Below are positions 18,560 through 27,215 of a DNA stretch of 64,000 nucleotides, piece by piece (position 1 is the stretch's first letter; the number at the start of each line of letters is the position of its first letter). The notes below the pieces were generated by a model. That model was not told the DNA's origin. It worked only from the letters and a program-made list of their open reading frames with translations, and did not search any database. Position numbers and translations under genes: made by a program. The stretch spans positions 186,001 to 250,000 of the forward strand of contig NZ_SJPX01000001.1 in assembly GCF_007860175.1 (NCBI RefSeq). Reading direction: 5' to 3'. The DNA comes from Rubripirellula reticaptiva (GTDB taxonomy: Bacteria; Planctomycetota; Planctomycetia; Pirellulales; Pirellulaceae).

Positions 18560-19702
18560 TCAGCTCTCGGGGCTGATTTCAATTTGGCATGCCAGCGATG
18601 CAGCCGCTTCTGACTTTTCGGCTTGGCTTGACGCGCTGCCGTTACTCACCCCATGTTCTTGACTGGCGATATGACGGGCAATCTTTGCCGGATGATCATG
18701 ACAGTTTTCCAAGAAGATCTGGTACTTGCTGCTTTGCGTGCCACCGACGGCTGTCCCGGCGACGTAAATTCCTGCAACCGGTGTTTCCATCGTTTCAGGA
18801 TTAAAAACTGGTCGACCCGCGTCGCTGTCCAGCGGAATCCCTAGCTGATTGAACAGTGTTTTGTCTTGTCGATATCCAATCAGTGTCAGTACATCATCGA
18901 CCACAACATCGATCATGCGATCTGGTTGGCCCGGTGCGACTTGGCAAAGCTTGACTTGGCCTGGCATGATTTCAACGACTTTTGAATCGAAAATCGCTTC
19001 CACGGCACCGCTGCGAATCAGGCCATCGATTTCTGGTCTTAACCAATACTTGATGCTGTCCGATGGAAATGATTCACGATGATAGCTGAGCGTTACTTTT
19101 GCTCCGGCCCGGTGCAGCCGAATTGCTGCTTCGACCGCACTGTTTCGCCCGCCGACGATCAGCACTCTCCGGCCGTGATACCGATGAGTCTCTCGCAAAT
19201 ACCCATCAACCAACGGCAAGTCTTCGCCGGGAACGCCCAAAAGATTCGGGTGGTCGGTGCCGCCGGTCGCCAAGATCACGTGCGGCGTCAGAATGTATTG
19301 TTGGACTGGTCCGCCAGCCTCGGCATGTCCGGAAACCAAACCGACCATCCATTCGTTGCCGTCTGGGGATGGCTTGATGGTCGAGACGCGAGTGAACGTA
19401 CTGATTGCTACGCCGAATTGATCGACGACCGAGCGCAGATAATTTAGATACTCTTCGCGACTTGCCTTGGCTTGGTCGATCGTACACAGCGGAACTCCGG
19501 CGATCGAAATTCGATCATTGCTGCTGAACCACCGCGTCTGCGGCGCCCACCACGACACGGTATGCCCGATTGAGCCGGCTTCGACGATCTGAAAGTCGAT
19601 CATTGCCGCCTGGAATGCAACGGCCGTCTCGATTCCGATCGGGCCAGCACCAACGATTACGGCGTCACGACGAAGGGTACATTTTGAGTCGTTTTTCAGC
19701 AT
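18560..19702 (-). CDS. FAD/NAD(P)-binding oxidoreductase, YpdA-like
   Basis: 380 residues. The FAD motif is AVIVGAGPIGIETAVAF near residue 15; the NAD(P) motif is VLIVGGRNSAVEAAIRL near residue 180; IYVAGTAVGGTQ near the C-terminus is the FAD-ribityl site. HTVSWWAPQTRWFSS and IFLENCHDHP match the YpdA family (bacillithiol-disulfide reductase-like, thioredoxin reductase superfamily), which lacks the CxxC of thioredoxin reductase, as here. Its physiological disulfide substrate in planctomycetes is unknown. The 3' end exists in a second diverged copy at 15271. Confidence 0.82.
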   Translation of the reverse strand: MLKNDSKCTLRRDAVIVGAGPIGIETAVAFQAAMIDFQIVEAGSIGHTVSWWAPQTRWFSSNDRISIAGVPLCTIDQAKASREEYLNYLRSVVDQFGVAISTFTRVSTIKPSPDGNEWMVGLVSGHAEAGGPVQQYILTPHVILATGGTDHPNLLGVPGEDLPLVDGYLRETHRYHGRRVLIVGGRNSAVEAAIRLHRAGAKVTLSYHRESFPSDSIKYWLRPEIDGLIRSGAVEAIFDSKVVEIMPGQVKLCQVAPGQPDRMIDVVVDDVLTLIGYRQDKTLFNQLGIPLDSDAGRPVFNPETMETPVAGIYVAGTAVGGTQSSKYQIFLENCHDHPAKIARHIASQEHGVSNGSASSQAEKSEAAASLACQIEISPES

Positions 19703-19721
19703 CGGTCAACAGAGATCAGCG

Positions 19722-19729
19722 GGGCAGGG
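19722..19729 (+). promoter_or_regulatory. GGGCAGGG octamer (KOPS-like)
   Basis: Between the flavoprotein gene start and the DUF1501 gene stop. Confidence 0.4.
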
Positions 19730-19803
19730 CGGTTCAGTTCTTTTATTCTAAACCGTTTTACCGCCGCTGATCATCAGTCGACTCGCCTGATCAACGAAAA
19801 CCG

Positions 19804-21108
19804 CTAAGCGAACAGTTGGTTGATGACGCTGCCGTTGCGAACCAAGGTGATTGGACGCCCCGTGCTGCTGTCATATTCCAGCGTGTGATCAATGCCAAGG
19901 TTGTGATAGAAGCTGGCCGCGACATCGTCGGGCGTGATCGCTTCGTGGCGTGGTCCGGCAGCCGTGTCATCGCTTTCACCGATCACCTGTCCACCACGCA
20001 CGCCACCACCGGCCATCAACATGAACATGCAACGCGGATAGTGATCTCGTCCACCTTCGGCACTGCGACTATTGATCTTGGGCGTCCGTCCGAATTCACC
20101 CGTCACGTAGATCGCAGTGGATTCCAGCATGCCACGCTGTTCCAACCCGACCAGTAGACCGGCCAAACCTTCATCCAGCTTGGGCAGGTTGTTGTCTTTC
20201 AGTTTCGTCCAGTTATCCGTGTGCGTGTCCCAACCACCAAGTTGCAGACTGACCATACGGACCCCCGACTCCACCAACCGCAGCGCCAGCAAGCAGCTTT
20301 GGCCGAACGAGGACTCACCGAACTGACTGGCAAAGCTTTCCGGTTCCTTACTGATGTCAAACGCTTGGCGTGCAAGCGGTGAAGTGATCATCGCGTAGGC
20401 TTGTTCACCAAATCGATCCAAGCCATCGAGCAACTGATCGTCTTTTTCGAGATCGGCAAAACGCCGATCCAATTTCTGCAGCAACGTTTGACGGCGTTTC
20501 ACTTCGTCGACGCCAATTCCGCCTGGCAACGAAATGCCACGCACCGAATAGGGTTGGCCAAAATTTGGTGTCGAATTGGTTTCCAATGCAGCGTAGCGAA
20601 TTCCAAGAAACCCTGGCCCTTGCGATCCTTTGGGGATTGCGACTTGACTGGGAATCTCCGGTGCACTCGGCTGTTCTTTGGCAAGCACAGCACCAAAGCT
20701 CGGATACTCAAGCGACGGAATCGGCTTGCTGCCCGTATTGACGTACTCTTGGCCCAAGCGGTGCGCTGCCAACGTATGACTGACCCCTCGCAGGATAGCA
20801 AACTTGTCCGCGCACTTGGCCAGTTTCGGCAAGTGTTCAGAAATTTCAATTCCAGGGACGTTGGTTTTGATCGGGTTGAAAGATCCGCGAAATTCGCTTG
20901 GTGCGTTCGGCTTCATGTCGAACGTATCCAAGTGAGACGGCCCACCCGGAAGTTCAATGAAGATTGCCCGAGTCGCTCGGCCGGGAGTGATCTGGCCGGC
21001 GTCAGCCAATTTCATATAGCCGCTAAGCGACAGACCGCCAAGCGATAGTGTGCCCGCGTGGAGCATGTCACGTCGGCTGATTCCGTCACAGGTGCGATTG
21101 AACTTCAT
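19804..21108 (-). CDS. DUF1501 protein with Tat-like signal
   Basis: 434 residues from the ATG at 21108. The N-terminus ISRRDMLHAGTLSLGGLSLSG is a twin-arginine-type signal. Then FIELPGGPSHLDTFDMKP, SHTLAAHRLGQEY, RMVSLQLGGWDTHTDNW and VTGEFGRTPKIN follow the DUF1501 family, which shares the alkaline-phosphatase/sulfatase fold. The substrate is unknown. It is 59 bases downstream of the DUF1549/DUF1553 gene, the standard planctomycete pairing, and probably in one transcript with the sigma/anti-sigma genes. An upstream in-frame extension to 21210 overlaps the neighbour and is not coding-like. Confidence 0.9.
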   Translation of the reverse strand: MKFNRTCDGISRRDMLHAGTLSLGGLSLSGYMKLADAGQITPGRATRAIFIELPGGPSHLDTFDMKPNAPSEFRGSFNPIKTNVPGIEISEHLPKLAKCADKFAILRGVSHTLAAHRLGQEYVNTGSKPIPSLEYPSFGAVLAKEQPSAPEIPSQVAIPKGSQGPGFLGIRYAALETNSTPNFGQPYSVRGISLPGGIGVDEVKRRQTLLQKLDRRFADLEKDDQLLDGLDRFGEQAYAMITSPLARQAFDISKEPESFASQFGESSFGQSCLLALRLVESGVRMVSLQLGGWDTHTDNWTKLKDNNLPKLDEGLAGLLVGLEQRGMLESTAIYVTGEFGRTPKINSRSAEGGRDHYPRCMFMLMAGGGVRGGQVIGESDDTAAGPRHEAITPDDVAASFYHNLGIDHTLEYDSSTGRPITLVRNGSVINQLFA

Positions 21109-21126
21109 AGGAATAATCTCAAAACA

Positions 21127-21144
21127 GGGAAGGGCAGGGCAGGG
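21127..21144 (+). promoter_or_regulatory. Three overlapping GGGNAGGG octamers (KOPS-like)
   Basis: GGGAAGGG (21127), GGGCAGGG (21132) and GGGCAGGG (21137) overlap in the gap between the DUF1501 and DUF1549 genes. Densest cluster in the window. Confidence 0.5.
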
Positions 21145-21167
21145 CGGAGCGGGTAACGTCGCAATCG

Positions 21168-23993
21168 CTAGTGAGTGATGATGAACTCTTTTGTATTCAC
21201 AAGCGCCCAAAGCAACGATTGCAAACCGTCAGACGGCGACTTCGAATCTTTGATAAACGCAACTGAAATATCGGACTCTTCAGAATCGGGAAAGCGACTG
21301 AGAGATCGCAAGTAAGCTTCTTCGACCAACTGGTCCATTGTGATCGACGGTTGACCAGTCGATTCAACGGCGTTCTCGAGCGACGCCCACGAGTTGGGAT
21401 TCTTGATCAATTGATCCAGGGTAGGGACTTTGATGTTGTATTGCCCCATCTTCGTGGAAACGCGTTTGTGCTCGCCGACGATTTGACGATGCAACTTTTC
21501 TCGTTTCGCTTCTGGTTGCTTGTTGAACAGCTTCACCTTCGCTATCAATTGCTGCTGCATTTGACTGGCACGTCGTTTGATCGCCAGCTCTTGCAAGTCT
21601 TCACTCTCGCGAGGTCCAGCCACGCCTAGTTTGCCGCACGCCTGATTGACCCAGCCGTCTTTCGCAGCCAATCGTTTGTACATGTCGGAATCATTCCGCA
21701 AATAGATCGACTGCAGCAGACTTGGCGAATCACTACGGTCGCAGTCACAGTTGGATTCACGATTCGACTGGCCAAACACTTCCAACGCAAAATCTTGGCG
21801 ATTTCGCAATTTAGGTTTGCCGTCGGCAATGGCCATATCATCCAATTCGCTGCGCAACTGTTCGGCTTGCTTATCCGATCCGGTCGCCAACACCACTGCA
21901 TCGTAGACCACTTCGGCTGGTAATCGCCGTGGCACATGTCGCGAGAAATTCGATTGGTCGCGAACGTTCGTCGAATTGACGGCTGAGCTTCGCTGATAAG
22001 TTTCGCTGGTCGCAATCGTGCGGTGCAGCCAATGCAAGTCAAATTCATGCTCGATGAACTGCTTAGCCAATCCATCCAGCAGCGGAGCGTTGCTAGGCGG
22101 GTTCGCCAAGTTCATGTCGTCCGACGGATCAACGATTCCAATTCCGAAATAGTTACTCCAGACTCGGTTAACAATCGCTTTTGCAAAGTATGGGTTTTCG
22201 GGTGCTCGCAACCAAGCCATCAACGGGTCGCGAGGATCTTTATCCAGCAAAACCTGGTCGGGTTGGCCCAAAATCTTTCCACTTGCCAGGTTCGCCGCTG
22301 GCGATTTGCTTCCCTTACCTTTGGCGCGAGCCTTCTTGGCTTTATCAGGAATCGCTCGGGTGTTCACCACCAACTCACCGAACGGAACCGTTTTCCCATC
22401 TCGTGCAGCGATGTAAATTTCTTTCCGCAGCTTTCCATTGTCGATTTTCTTACCACCGGTGATGGCCGCCAACATCTCTTCACGAACCTTCTTGGCGTCG
22501 GCAGCTACAAGGTTTTGATTCATTCGAATCGGCGTAAACAATTTCGAGAACTGTTCAAAGTCGTCTTTGGACCATTGGTCAAAGGGATGCTTGTGACATT
22601 GGGCGCACTCGATCCGGACTCCTAAGAACGAGTAAGCAAATCCGATGGCGCGTTCTTCGGGTTTTTGAAAGTTACGTCGTGCCCAGTACATTGGCATCCC
22701 GTCACGCTCGGCGAACAACGCCTCACCGCCTGGGGCGCATGCCTTGGTCATCGAATCGCAGTACTGCTGATAATCTTCACCAGGCTGGCGACTGTTAGCC
22801 GTCACGATCCCTTCGATGATCTCGTCGTACGAAACATTTTCGTCGAGTCGCTTGCGCAACCATTCGTACCACAACTTGCTAGCCACATCGCGAATCGGCA
22901 ACGTGTTGGTGAGTTGTTCGTCACTGTTGCCCGTCCAATCCGAAAGCCGTGTGGCCCACCATGCGGCATAGCCGGGCGAGTCAATCAATTCATCGATCAA
23001 CATGCTTCGCTTATCCGGCGACGGATCAGCCAAGAATTCACGAACCGAATCGGCCGACGGCAGAATGCCAGTGATATCCAGCGAGACGCGGCGAATGAAT
23101 TCTTCGTCCGTGCAGATGCCCGATGCCTTGATCCCCAACTTGTCTAACTTAGTCGCGACCCATTGATCGATCGGATGTTCGTAAACCGTAGGCAAGCTTG
23201 GTACTGGGCCGATCGACCGCATCACTGGAATCGGCACGACTGCGTTGTCGTAGTAGACGACGAAGTGGGTGTCGCCAGTTTGGCCAGACTTCAGCGTTCC
23301 GTTCTCGTCAATGTCAGCAATTGCGTCATCGTTGGTACTGAATCGACAAAGCTCGGTCACGTCTTCTTTTGACCCATCTTCCCAGTGTGCGATCGCTCGT
23401 ACTTGGATTGATTCATCGTCGCTAGCGAAGCGTACTTCCGAAGGAATGACTTCCAATTTGGTCAGCGTCTGTGGTTCGGCGTCGAGATACTTTGCACCTG
23501 ATTCAACCCAGCGACGAAGCACATGATGCTGCCAGCTGTCTTCTTCGAATCGTTTTCCGCCTTCGTGAATGTCCGCGTCCAGTGGCTTGGCCAGCATCAA
23601 GCTTTCATCGATGTCCGCAAGATCAACTCGACCGGTTGCGTCATCGAGCAGCGCGTCGTGGTCTGCTTTGAAGTCGTAACCAAACAACGACAACTGAAAA
23701 CCACCTCGACCTTGAAACGAACCGTGACAAGCACGACCGTTACAGCCCAGCCGTCCTAATAATGGCACCACATGCTTTTGAAAGTCAGGACTCTCGGTCA
23801 CGGATGGACCGGCGAACCTGCTACTTAGCGGCTCCACCACTTTTGTGCCAGGAACCGTGGTCGGTTCGACCCGAGCGTTGGCGGGCGATGGCGCCGGCTC
23901 GATTGCAATCGCCGATGACGAAAGCAGCACGCCGGCCGCGATGGTTACAGACGATAGACTGAATCGCAATTTTTTGAATGGCATAATTGTCAT
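21168..23993 (-). CDS. Exported DUF1549/DUF1553 protein with cytochrome-like motif
   Basis: 941 residues. Signal peptide at 1-30 (LSSVTIAAGVLLSSSAIA). Near residue 80 LGRLGCNGRACHGS is the site where relatives carry a haem-c motif; here it is C-x4-C-H rather than CxxCH. A Big2-like beta domain (VRAIAHWEDGSKEDVTEL) follows, then DUF1549 (HPIDQWVATKLDKLGI, ECAQCHKHPFDQW, a true CxxCH) and DUF1553 (DPRDPLMAWL, NRVWSNYFGIGIV, RLPAEVVYDAV). The family is abundant in planctomycetes and often paired with DUF1501; its role is unknown, with polysaccharide breakdown proposed. Confidence 0.9.
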   Translation of the reverse strand: MTIMPFKKLRFSLSSVTIAAGVLLSSSAIAIEPAPSPANARVEPTTVPGTKVVEPLSSRFAGPSVTESPDFQKHVVPLLGRLGCNGRACHGSFQGRGGFQLSLFGYDFKADHDALLDDATGRVDLADIDESLMLAKPLDADIHEGGKRFEEDSWQHHVLRRWVESGAKYLDAEPQTLTKLEVIPSEVRFASDDESIQVRAIAHWEDGSKEDVTELCRFSTNDDAIADIDENGTLKSGQTGDTHFVVYYDNAVVPIPVMRSIGPVPSLPTVYEHPIDQWVATKLDKLGIKASGICTDEEFIRRVSLDITGILPSADSVREFLADPSPDKRSMLIDELIDSPGYAAWWATRLSDWTGNSDEQLTNTLPIRDVASKLWYEWLRKRLDENVSYDEIIEGIVTANSRQPGEDYQQYCDSMTKACAPGGEALFAERDGMPMYWARRNFQKPEERAIGFAYSFLGVRIECAQCHKHPFDQWSKDDFEQFSKLFTPIRMNQNLVAADAKKVREEMLAAITGGKKIDNGKLRKEIYIAARDGKTVPFGELVVNTRAIPDKAKKARAKGKGSKSPAANLASGKILGQPDQVLLDKDPRDPLMAWLRAPENPYFAKAIVNRVWSNYFGIGIVDPSDDMNLANPPSNAPLLDGLAKQFIEHEFDLHWLHRTIATSETYQRSSAVNSTNVRDQSNFSRHVPRRLPAEVVYDAVVLATGSDKQAEQLRSELDDMAIADGKPKLRNRQDFALEVFGQSNRESNCDCDRSDSPSLLQSIYLRNDSDMYKRLAAKDGWVNQACGKLGVAGPRESEDLQELAIKRRASQMQQQLIAKVKLFNKQPEAKREKLHRQIVGEHKRVSTKMGQYNIKVPTLDQLIKNPNSWASLENAVESTGQPSITMDQLVEEAYLRSLSRFPDSEESDISVAFIKDSKSPSDGLQSLLWALVNTKEFIITH

Positions 23994-24047
23994 TGGGAAA
24001 TTCGTTTCGTCGGCAAATATAGGGGAACGATTCGGCGAGTTTGTGAC

Positions 24048-24704
24048 TTAGGGTCGACGTCCGGATTTTCGCAACAAACCCACATAGGCATGCTGTCGAT
24101 CCGCTTCGGTCGAGTCTTCGAGCATCTTAAGTTTTTGATTAGCAGATTGAAGCTGCTGCTTGGCCCTATCCAATCGGTCGGCAGCAAGTTGAACGTCGTA
24201 ACGAACACGAGCCGTCTTGGCTTGATGGAGTTGGTCGACCGCATCCCGAAGCAAGTTGCGATCCGATGCGTCGTCGCGCACTTTCAACTTTGCACTCAAC
24301 AAATCCACATTCGTTTCTGCTTTCAACAAATCAACTTCGATTCCATGCAGTTTTGAGTCACGCTTCTTTGCCGATTCCAAGCGTTTGACCCAACGCGACA
24401 AATCGCGGATGGCACGCTCGTATTGTCGTGGATTGGCGTCACGCAAACGGTCTAACATGCCGGCGAGCTGTGGCAAGTGTGACTGAACCAACAGCAACAC
24501 GGCTGCTTCCGATTCGCCCGCAAGCTGATTCGCATCGGTCGGCAACGTCCGATCGAGCTGTGGGCCGTTTGCGGCCAACGGGCCGATCGACTTGGTGGGC
24601 TCGATCGCGGTCACCGTTGTCGCGACCAACATCAGCGACAACCAGGTTGCCCGCCGAATGACGACAAACCCGTAAGGGACTCGACGGGACGGACTAGCTT
24701 TCAT
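24048..24704 (-). CDS. Exported helical/coiled-coil hypothetical protein
   Basis: 219 residues from the ATG at 24704. The N-terminus has an Arg-rich stretch and the hydrophobic WLSLMLVATTVTA, a signal peptide or anchor. From residue about 80 to the end it is almost all helix with heptad-like Leu spacing (DRLRDANPRQYERAIRDL, VDLLKAETNVDLLSAKLKV, LAADRLDRAKQQLQSANQ). Its start overlaps the end of the anti-sigma-like gene by 11 bases, so the two are likely coupled. Function unknown; context suggests a part of the sigma-controlled export module. Confidence 0.75.
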   Translation of the reverse strand: MKASPSRRVPYGFVVIRRATWLSLMLVATTVTAIEPTKSIGPLAANGPQLDRTLPTDANQLAGESEAAVLLLVQSHLPQLAGMLDRLRDANPRQYERAIRDLSRWVKRLESAKKRDSKLHGIEVDLLKAETNVDLLSAKLKVRDDASDRNLLRDAVDQLHQAKTARVRYDVQLAADRLDRAKQQLQSANQKLKMLEDSTEADRQHAYVGLLRKSGRRP

Positions 24705-25293
24705 CGTTAGACTCCGACATGTGAGCTTGCCCGGGCGATGACGATCCCGCAGCGACAGCGACGCACATCCAATCGAACGATGACTCGCCGCTAAGACTGA
24801 CGTCCGCACCACTTTCGTCGGCAGGATCCAAAACAGAATCAATCAGGCTGAGGTCCGCGAAATTGAGATCCGAATCGGTTGCTTGGCGACCCGAAATGCT
24901 ATCGGCCCAAGCTTGTGCGATCAGAACGTCCTCGGTCGAAGACGAGTCTCGCAATTGGATTCCCGTGACCGCCAACACAAAACAAGCCGCGACAGCTATG
25001 AAGACCGAAATCCAAGCCCCACGCAAAGTCACCGGTGCAACGGACTGATCAGGTAAACGAACCGGCCGAGAAAGATCGCCGCGCACATCAGCAATCGCCA
25101 GCAACAGATCAGCTTGCCGCACCAACTTGTCAGCCAGATCCGGTGATGTGGCCAATTGCAATTCGAATGTTTCGCGATCATCGCCGGCCAATTCACCTAG
25201 CAAATAAAGACCGCACTGCGAAGCAAAACCGTGCTCGTCGCACGGATTAATGGACGGGTTTGGTGGATCGTTAGAGTTCATAGCATTTGACAA
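24694..25293 (-). CDS. Membrane anti-sigma-factor-like protein
   Basis: 199 residues. The cytoplasmic N-terminus has the anti-sigma/zf-HC2 look (CGLYLLGELAGDDRETFELQ, ATSPDLADKLV) but only two Cys and no HxxxCxxC zinc motif. One transmembrane helix (AWISVFIAVAACFVLAVTGI, about residues 93-112) is followed by an acidic Ser/Asp-rich outer region. The gene follows the ECF sigma gene by 21 bases, the usual arrangement. It probably holds the sigma factor at the membrane until a signal arrives. Confidence 0.75.
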   Translation of the reverse strand: MSNAMNSNDPPNPSINPCDEHGFASQCGLYLLGELAGDDRETFELQLATSPDLADKLVRQADLLLAIADVRGDLSRPVRLPDQSVAPVTLRGAWISVFIAVAACFVLAVTGIQLRDSSSTEDVLIAQAWADSISGRQATDSDLNFADLSLIDSVLDPADESGADVSLSGESSFDWMCVAVAAGSSSPGQAHMSESNDES

Positions 25294-25314
25294 ATTGAAT
25301 CGGTCGTTGGAATC

Positions 25315-25941
25315 TCAGTCGGTCGAATCTAGTTCGGTGGAATCAAGGTCACTTCGCAGTTGGATCAACGAACGTCTCATCCGAGTCAGTGCCGTTCCCA
25401 GTGGAATGCTCAATTGTTTAGCGATCTGTTCGAACGTCAGGTTTTCATGGATGCGAAGTCGCACGATCTCTTGATTGGCGGGTGGCAGTCGGTCGATTGC
25501 TTCTTGGACGGCTTGTCGTGTTTCGTCTCGAATGATGGGCAGGGCAGGGTCATCGTCGACCGCTTCTTTCGCGTCTTGGCCGAGCAGCATTTTTGTGGTG
25601 GACGACTTGGTGCGCCAGATCCTGGCCGATTCATTCGCCGCCACCCGAAACAGCCAAGCCGTTCGGGTTGCTGCGGCGACGCCCCCTCCGTGCTGGATCA
25701 ACAAGACGTAAACCGCTTGCAAACAATCATCGACATCCGAGGGGTCTGGCAAACGCCCCATCAAAAATCGGCGCAGTCCCGGTGACGATTGTTCGAACAA
25801 CTCGCGCAACTGATCACCCGTCAAATCACAACCCGAGTCATCGGCAGGCTTGTGCATGCGCGAGGCCGCCACAGAATTTTCATCCTGAGATTGCAGGTCG
25901 GTACGATCGGAGGGGGATTTTTTGGCGGGCAATTCACTCAT
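25315..25941 (-). CDS. ECF-type RNA polymerase sigma factor
   Basis: 208 residues from the ATG at 25941. Region 2 is LRRFLMGRLPDPSDVDDCLQ with AWLFRVAANESARIW; region 4 is RLPPANQEIVRLRIHENLTF then EQIAKQLSIPLGTALTRMRR, a helix-turn-helix. A long acidic N-terminal extension precedes region 2. The frame extends to 26301 but the extra part is not sigma-like. First gene of a co-directed series ending with DUF1501, so it may drive that series. Confidence 0.88.
   Translation of the reverse strand: MSELPAKKSPSDRTDLQSQDENSVAASRMHKPADDSGCDLTGDQLRELFEQSSPGLRRFLMGRLPDPSDVDDCLQAVYVLLIQHGGGVAAATRTAWLFRVAANESARIWRTKSSTTKMLLGQDAKEAVDDDPALPIIRDETRQAVQEAIDRLPPANQEIVRLRIHENLTFEQIAKQLSIPLGTALTRMRRSLIQLRSDLDSTELDSTD
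25537..25549 (+). promoter_or_regulatory. Two overlapping GGGCAGGG octamers (KOPS-like)
   Basis: Octamers at 25537 and 25542 lie inside the sigma gene, antisense to it, so the strand choice is not set by that gene's coding direction. Confidence 0.45.
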
Positions 25942-26171
25942 CACTGAGTCGTTACGGTTAATAGATGCGCAACCAGCTACGATTATTTCACAATGAGTCG
26001 CTTTTTTTTCGAGCGAGACCAGATTGGAAACGGATAGGCGGGTTGAAGACCGACCAAAGTTACGGTCTTCTCTCAAAAAACCACTACCATTGTGACTGAT
26101 TGGCGTGCCGCCTGTGGGTAAATGACCATACCCCGGCCGACCTTCCCCTTCATTACCTGGATCGCTGCCTG
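25942..26171. other. Divergent promoter region (sigma gene / ROK gene)
   Basis: 230 bases between opposite starts. AT-rich patches such as TTTTTTTCGAG occur but I cannot assign -35/-10 boxes with confidence. Confidence 0.35.
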
Positions 26172-27170
26172 ATGGCCGATAACGAAAAAAACATTTGGAT
26201 CGGATTCGACTTAGGCGGCACGAAGATGCTGGCAATTGCCTATGACGACCAGTGGAAGGAACTCGGTCGCCGACGCCGAAAGACTCGTGGCCGTGATACA
26301 TCCGATAGTGGTGCCCAGCGGATCGTGTCGACGATCACTCGGCTTCTCGAAGAAAACAAACTCGACAAAGCCAACTTGGCAGGCATCGGAATTGGCTGTC
26401 CCGGACCGATCGATTTGAAGAAGGGCTCCATCTTGACCACTCCCAATCTGGGCTGGGATGACGTCGAAATCGGCAGCTTGCTGAAGAAAGAATTCGGCTG
26501 TCCTGTGGTCGTTCTGAACGACGTTGACGCGGGTGTTTTCGGCGAATACCAGTTCGGATCCGGAAAAGGATCTCGCTGTGTCGTTGGCATTTTCCCTGGC
26601 ACGGGCGTCGGTGGCGGTTGTGTGTACGAAGGCAAGATTCTGCAGGGTGCCGGCATTAGCTGCATGGAGATCGGCCACACCCGCATCAGCAGTAGCAATC
26701 GCGCAAGCGGCATTACGATGTCGGGCACGGTCGAATCCGAATCAAGCCGCTTAACGATCGCAGCCGAGGCCGCCAAAGCTGCGTTCCGCGGCGATGCTCC
26801 CTACTTGGCAAAAAAAACGGGAACGGATCTGACCGAAATCCGTAGTGGTGCGATCGCTGATGCGATCGAAAATGGCGATAAGTCGATCAAGAAACTGGTG
26901 GAGGGCGCCGCCGAGACGATCGGTTTAGCCGTCGTCAATATCGTCCACATCCTGGCGCCTGACAAAATCATTTTGGGCGGTGGACTCGTCGAAGCCATGG
27001 AGAGCCTGATCGTTGACACCGTCAAGAAAACGGCCAAAGCAAACGTGATGAGCGTCTACAAAGATCGCTTTGAAGTCGTCGCAGCAAAATTGGGCGACGA
27101 CGCAGGCGTGCTAGGCGCGGCGGCGTGGGCCAAGGAACAAATCCAGGCGGTTAAACCGTCCGAGGGTTAA
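26172..27170 (+). CDS. ROK-family sugar kinase (glucokinase-like), lacking the zinc motif
   Basis: 332 residues from the ATG at 26172 (MADNEKNIWIGFDLGGTK). Phosphate-1 motif FDLGGTKM, catalytic Asp in VVLNDVDAGVFGEY, and GTGVGGGCVYEGKILQG are all present, as is IILGGGL near the end. CMEIGHTRISSSNR keeps the His of the ROK signature, but the CxCGxxGCxE zinc site that normally follows is absent; the chain continues SGTVESESSRLTIAAEAAKA. Likely phosphorylates glucose or another hexose. The upstream extension to 26100 is dropped because the Met at residue 25 matches family starts. Confidence 0.87.
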   Translation: MADNEKNIWIGFDLGGTKMLAIAYDDQWKELGRRRRKTRGRDTSDSGAQRIVSTITRLLEENKLDKANLAGIGIGCPGPIDLKKGSILTTPNLGWDDVEIGSLLKKEFGCPVVVLNDVDAGVFGEYQFGSGKGSRCVVGIFPGTGVGGGCVYEGKILQGAGISCMEIGHTRISSSNRASGITMSGTVESESSRLTIAAEAAKAAFRGDAPYLAKKTGTDLTEIRSGAIADAIENGDKSIKKLVEGAAETIGLAVVNIVHILAPDKIILGGGLVEAMESLIVDTVKKTAKANVMSVYKDRFEVVAAKLGDDAGVLGAAAWAKEQIQAVKPSEG

Positions 27171-27190
27171 CCAAGACGTATTTTTATCGT

Positions 27191-27208
27191 GACGCTGATT
27201 GCAGCGTC
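27191..27208. terminator. Hairpin between convergent ROK and stator-operon genes
   Basis: GACGCTG-ATTG-CAGCGTC, 7-bp stem and 4-base loop, 20 bases after the ROK stop and 8 before the opposite operon's stop. No T-run on the 3' side of either strand. Confidence 0.4.
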
Positions 27209-27215
27209 GATCGGC

